From: an uncultured bacterium
GTDB taxonomy: Bacteria > Bacteroidota > Ignavibacteria > Ignavibacteriales > Melioribacteraceae
Assembly: GCA_937936675.1 (NCBI GenBank)
Contig: CALDDL010000227.1
Coordinates: 1 to 8,733, forward strand
Direction: 5' to 3'
Length of the DNA stretch: 8,733 nucleotides
Shown here: positions 6,062 to 8,733 of the stretch, in pieces
Numbering within the stretch: position 1 is the first letter of the stretch
Layout: each line of letters starts with the position of its first letter
Translations under genes and position numbers: made by a program
Notes under the pieces: model-generated
The model's input: the letters and a program-made list of their open reading frames with translations, nothing else
What the model was told of the DNA's origin: nothing
Database searches by the model: none

Positions 6062-6730
6062 TCACTTCGATTGATACAGCCTCCACCATGGCGTTTGAGG
6101 AGATTCATGATGCTCAAAATGGTAACCAAAAAAATAACATGATATCATCGCCCATAGATGATTCTTTTTTTGTGTCCGCGCCTTATGCGGTTCCATTTCA
6201 TGAGTGTGTGGTTGCTTATGAGGCAGATAAGTCCCGAAATAAAATAACTGCACCGAACTTAAAACCGCGGGGATTACCCAGAAAAACCACAGATTTATTT
6301 CAGGGACGTAAATTTTCAAAATATTAAACGCTGCCGCCATTACTAATAACTGCCAAATCGTAGCATACCTTATCATAAATGAACCCCACCAGATAAAGAA
6401 ATTTTGCGATTTAATATTATAGTCAGGATCGTTTTCAGATCCCGGAGTTTTATGATGCTTAAAGTGATTCTTAATTAATCGGTTATATGATAACCCCGCA
6501 TATAGAAATGTAGATATTTGTCCAACCAGTTTATTAATTGTTTTATTTTTGGATACTGTCCGGTGCATCGAATCGTGTGCGGTAATAAATAATCCGGTAT
6601 ATAAATAAACTTGAAGTAATATATGAATATAAAATGTAACCGAAGTAAAAGAAGGCTCAAGATATACAAACATGTAGGAGAGATGAAAGAACCATGTAAA
6701 AATTATTATTAAAGCAATTAGTATTCCCAT
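6062..6730 (-). CDS. crtW: Beta-carotene 4-ketolase (CrtW type)
   Basis: This 222-residue integral membrane di-iron oxygenase adds a keto group at C-4 of a carotenoid beta-ionone ring. It has the histidine motifs H52-D-x-x-H56 (TGLFITAHDSMH), H89-x-x-H92-H93 (HFKHHKTPG, followed by DPDY) and H204-x-x-H207-H208. CrtW-specific surroundings are LYAGLSY, YFGTYLPHK and the ending FGYHFEHHESP with PWWRL. These set it apart from CrtZ hydroxylases and fatty-acid desaturases, which share only the His boxes. Hydrophobic segments near 3-24, 34-51 and two around 110-165 give the expected membrane fold. Length is slightly shorter than the usual 240 or so. The ATG overlaps the cruF stop by one base (TAATG), a sign of coupled translation. 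It is the last gene of the carotenoid operon. In a monocyclic carotenoid only one ring would be ketolated. Confidence 0.9.
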   Translation of the reverse strand: MGILIALIIIFTWFFHLSYMFVYLEPSFTSVTFYIHILLQVYLYTGLFITAHDSMHRTVSKNKTINKLVGQISTFLYAGLSYNRLIKNHFKHHKTPGSENDPDYNIKSQNFFIWWGSFMIRYATIWQLLVMAAAFNILKIYVPEINLWFFWVIPAVLSSVQLFYFGTYLPHKQPHTHEMEPHKARTQKKNHLWAMISCYFFGYHFEHHESPQTPWWRLYQSK

Positions 6731-7392
6731 TATAGAAATATCCTCAAGACAAGAAAAAATATCGACTGAATTATTATATAATATAATGGAATTTTGGATT
6801 TTATTTTAATTTTCTTCAGATTAAACCCAATAGCGAAAATAAAGGCAATGATAAACCATGCAGTATAATTTTGTAATGGAATTATATTTCCGCTCCAAGT
6901 CCAATAATCTAATTTCATTGCTAATGGTTCTAAGATATAATCGAAAAGCAATGCTACAAATCCCGTGATCAATGATGAAATAAACAAATTTTTAGATATT
7001 AAATGAGATAAAGAGAGCCCGCCAAGAATTACAATTACCCAGTTAACTCCTATAATAAGAGGTACATCAAATAATTTCCACCCGAGCACATCTCCATATT
7101 TATATGAACCGAAGACCGATCCAGATGCGGTGCCATAAGCTTCTAATATGAAAGTAATTATATAAGTCGATATAAGCCAACTAAATAATTGACTATCAAT
7201 CTCTTTATGGATGGAATAGAAAAGAACAAAGCTGCATAGTAGTAATGTAAATGGAGTAAGCATAATCATTAGACTACGAGTCGGCTCAACTAAATGTCCC
7301 ACAATTCCTACCGAATACATTATTATAAAAAATGGAATAACCCATTTTTTAATTTTCTCTAATCCGTCTATATTAATTTTCTTCCCTTCCAT
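6730..7392 (-). CDS. cruF: Carotenoid 1',2'-hydratase (CruF family)
   Basis: CruF-family membrane proteins add water across the terminal 1',2' double bond of an open psi end (for example of gamma-carotene), making a tertiary 1'-hydroxyl. The 220-residue form has about seven hydrophobic segments and the family's conserved patches: EAYGT (84-88), FGSYKYGDVLG (94-104), VPLIIGVNW (110-118), D151 with LEP (154-156), YWTW (163-166) and IPLQNYTAWF (171-180). An ATG further upstream would add 49 residues that lie over the glycosyltransferase gene and look like frame-shadow sequence (Cys- and Asn-rich, no family match), so the ATG at 7392-7390 is chosen. That start still overlaps the glycosyltransferase stop by 25 nt, and the stop overlaps the crtW start. 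The archaeal bisanhydrobacterioruberin hydratases are homologues with another substrate; the neighbours here favour a C40 monocyclic carotenoid. Confidence 0.85.
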   Translation of the reverse strand: MEGKKINIDGLEKIKKWVIPFFIIMYSVGIVGHLVEPTRSLMIMLTPFTLLLCSFVLFYSIHKEIDSQLFSWLISTYIITFILEAYGTASGSVFGSYKYGDVLGWKLFDVPLIIGVNWVIVILGGLSLSHLISKNLFISSLITGFVALLFDYILEPLAMKLDYWTWSGNIIPLQNYTAWFIIAFIFAIGFNLKKIKIKSKIPLYYIIIQSIFFLVLRIFL

Positions 7393-8459
7393 TCTATTCC
7401 ATTTTTGTTTATTGATTTTATTCCCACATAAAAAAGAATAATCATCTGTATAGGATGCAATAATAAATTTACAAAAACATTTTGCCGACTTATTATGGAG
7501 ATATAAATTCGTGAAATTAAAATAAGTATTACCGCCCAAAGAAACCGAACATCAAAAAACAGTAATACAAATGGCAATAAAAAAATAATTTCAAAAGAAC
7601 TAATCAATAAGATAAAGGAGAGCTTCTCGATTTTAAATCCTTCATAAAAATTCTTTGAAAATCCGTTGACTGCCGATTCAAACGAATCATACATTGAGCA
7701 ATAGATTTGCGTGTCGCCTAGAGCTGTCATTAGTTTATATTTATTACATTTAAGCAACCGAGCGAACTCCATATCTTCTACGACTTCATTTTTGACTCTT
7801 TCGTGTCCACCAATAGCATGATAAATATTTTTCTTGAATAGAAAAAGTTGACCGTTTGCTGCGGCAAAGGAAACATTCTTTGATTTGTAAACTTGCTTAA
7901 GGGGTAAAAAAGATAGTAAAAGCCAATTCATCATTGGTACCACTAACCATTCTCCAAGTCTATATATTTTTTGACTTGGGAAAACAGAAATAGCATCTAA
8001 TTTATATTTATTCATCTTCGCCATCAATCCGGCGATTGCATTTTCTTTAAGCTCTACATCCGCATCTATAAATAAAAGATAATCACTTTTAGCGTTTTTT
8101 GATAATTGTTCGCAAGCCCAATTTTTTCCTAGCCAACCTTGTGGTAGTTCTTTACCTTCCAATAAATGTACATTTTTATACTTATTTGTATATTCTTCAA
8201 TTATCAATTTCGTATTATCGATGGAATTATCATCTAAGACTATTATATAAAGTTTATTATATGTTTGGTTTAATATTGATTCAATACATTTCTTAATATT
8301 TTTTTCTTCATTACGCGCCGGAATAAGAACTGATATCTCTGCTGATTCGGAAGTATAATTATTATTCTTTTTGATTCGAGGAGCAGTGAAATAATTATAT
8401 GCTACAATACAAAATGTGATAAATACAAATGTCAAAATTATCGTATTAACTATTAGCAT
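7368..8459 (-). CDS. Family 2 glycosyltransferase, probably carotenoid glycosyltransferase (CruC/CruG-like)
   Basis: The 363-residue membrane-bound GT-A enzyme has an N-terminal membrane helix (2-24), then the catalytic domain: VLIPARNEE (44-52), D76-D77 (LDDNS), GWLGKNWAC (108-116), the metal-binding D132-A-D134, and E228-D229 (VVEDMEFARLL) as likely catalytic base region. Three hydrophobic segments follow between about 280 and 350. The GW-x-GK-x-WAC motif is shared with carotenoid and hopanoid glycosyltransferases (CrtQ, CruC/CruG, HpnI types). Lying directly before cruF, as cruG and cruF are paired in cyanobacteria, it most likely transfers a sugar from a nucleotide sugar to the hydroxylated psi end of the carotenoid. 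Which hydroxyl (1' or 2') and which sugar cannot be read from the sequence. The ATG comes 1 nt after the stop of the upstream gene, with little Shine-Dalgarno signal, so coupling is likely. Confidence 0.8.
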   Translation of the reverse strand: MLIVNTIILTFVFITFCIVAYNYFTAPRIKKNNNYTSESAEISVLIPARNEEKNIKKCIESILNQTYNKLYIIVLDDNSIDNTKLIIEEYTNKYKNVHLLEGKELPQGWLGKNWACEQLSKNAKSDYLLFIDADVELKENAIAGLMAKMNKYKLDAISVFPSQKIYRLGEWLVVPMMNWLLLSFLPLKQVYKSKNVSFAAANGQLFLFKKNIYHAIGGHERVKNEVVEDMEFARLLKCNKYKLMTALGDTQIYCSMYDSFESAVNGFSKNFYEGFKIEKLSFILLISSFEIIFLLPFVLLFFDVRFLWAVILILISRIYISIISRQNVFVNLLLHPIQMIILFYVGIKSINKNGIEWKGRKLI

Positions 8460-8460
8460 A

Positions 8461-8733
8461 TTATAGATATATCGGATTAACGGATGATTTATTAATTACT
8501 GTTTCGTTAAGTGAATCGATATTTTTAGTAAAGGAATATGAATAATTATCAAAATTTTCGATTCCGTTATTACAGATAATCGGTTCTGCTGCTCTAATAA
8601 ATAATGCCGGATTTTTTTCATCTAAATGCTGAATCTTGAAAGCAATGGGCAGGAGAATAAATTTTTTATTATTAAGAAATATTTTGATTCCCTCTTTAAT
8701 TGTAAGCGGCTTTTTTTCAAATGGCTCTATTAC
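8461..8733 (-). CDS. Acyltransferase-like protein, C-terminal part (partial)
   Basis: The minus-strand frame is open from the window edge to a TAA at 8463-8461 and gives the last 90 residues. The pattern KEGIKIFLNNKKFILLPIAF followed by HLDEKNPALFIRAAEPI resembles the later part of PlsC-like lysophospholipid/glycoside acyltransferases, where a lysine-glycine helix leads to a strand with Pro (LPIAF) and then a basic strand ending in a GxPI-like turn. The HX4D catalytic motif would lie upstream, outside the window. It is separated from the glycosyltransferase by one base. In green sulfur bacteria an acyltransferase (CruD) esterifies the sugar of a glucosyl carotenoid, and this gene may do the same here. 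The family is a moderate-confidence inference from a short fragment. Confidence 0.5.
   Translation of the reverse strand, partial: VIEPFEKKPLTIKEGIKIFLNNKKFILLPIAFKIQHLDEKNPALFIRAAEPIICNNGIENFDNYSYSFTKNIDSLNETVINKSSVNPIYL

Noticed and set aside
6088..6327. Plus-strand frame opposite crtW
   Set aside because: It is antisense to well-supported CrtW motifs and has no family resemblance or ribosome-binding site.
7393..7539. N-terminal extension of cruF by 49 residues
   Set aside because: It lies entirely over the glycosyltransferase coding sequence, is Cys/Asn-rich and lacks family features; the ATG at 7392 gives a normal-length CruF.

Overview
The window is A+T-rich and gene-dense. It looks like chromosomal DNA of a Bacteroidota/Chlorobi-group bacterium, most likely Ignavibacteria. 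Three things suggest this: a Bacteroidetes-type promoter (TTTG, 20 bp, TATATTTG) in front of rpsT; a small secreted protein of a type I associate with that group; and carotenoid genes (CrtW, CruF, a family 2 glycosyltransferase) like those of pink and orange members of the Bacteroidota. The taxon is inferred from gene content and was not tested by any search. I saw no tRNA, rRNA, CRISPR array, insertion sequence or phage gene.

Layout. (1) 1-864, plus strand: the tail of an unknown gene, then a complete NAD-dependent sirtuin deacylase (CobB/SIRT5 type), closed by a near-perfect hairpin that can terminate both strands. (2) 909-2118, minus strand: queE and queD of the 7-deazaguanine (queuosine precursor) pathway, abutting stop to start, followed by a possible 42-residue two-helix membrane protein. 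(3) 2244-2626, plus strand: rpsT (ribosomal protein S20) with its own promoter, a long 3'-UTR hairpin and a terminator. (4) 2627-4129, minus strand: a GlmU-like sugar nucleotidyltransferase whose hexapeptide domain lacks the usual acetyltransferase active-site motifs. (5) 4264-5889, plus strand: a small secreted, probably outer-membrane protein and an orphan soluble PAS histidine kinase with a cysteine cluster in its sensor domain. (6) 6062-8733, minus strand: a tightly coupled operon of four genes, an acyltransferase-like protein (cut by the window edge), a family 2 glycosyltransferase, CruF-type carotenoid 1',2'-hydratase and CrtW-type carotenoid 4-ketolase.

How the genes work together. The clearest functional unit is region 6. 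CrtW adds a 4-keto group to the beta ring, CruF hydrates the open psi end to give a tertiary 1'-hydroxyl, the glycosyltransferase can put a sugar on that end, and the acyltransferase can esterify the sugar. Together these match four features of salinixanthin, the acylated keto-carotenoid glucoside that serves as light-harvesting antenna of xanthorhodopsin in Salinibacter. Phytoene synthase, desaturase and lycopene cyclase are not in the window. The rest is core metabolism (queuosine precursor, S20, protein deacylation) plus one signalling/envelope pair of unknown input and output.
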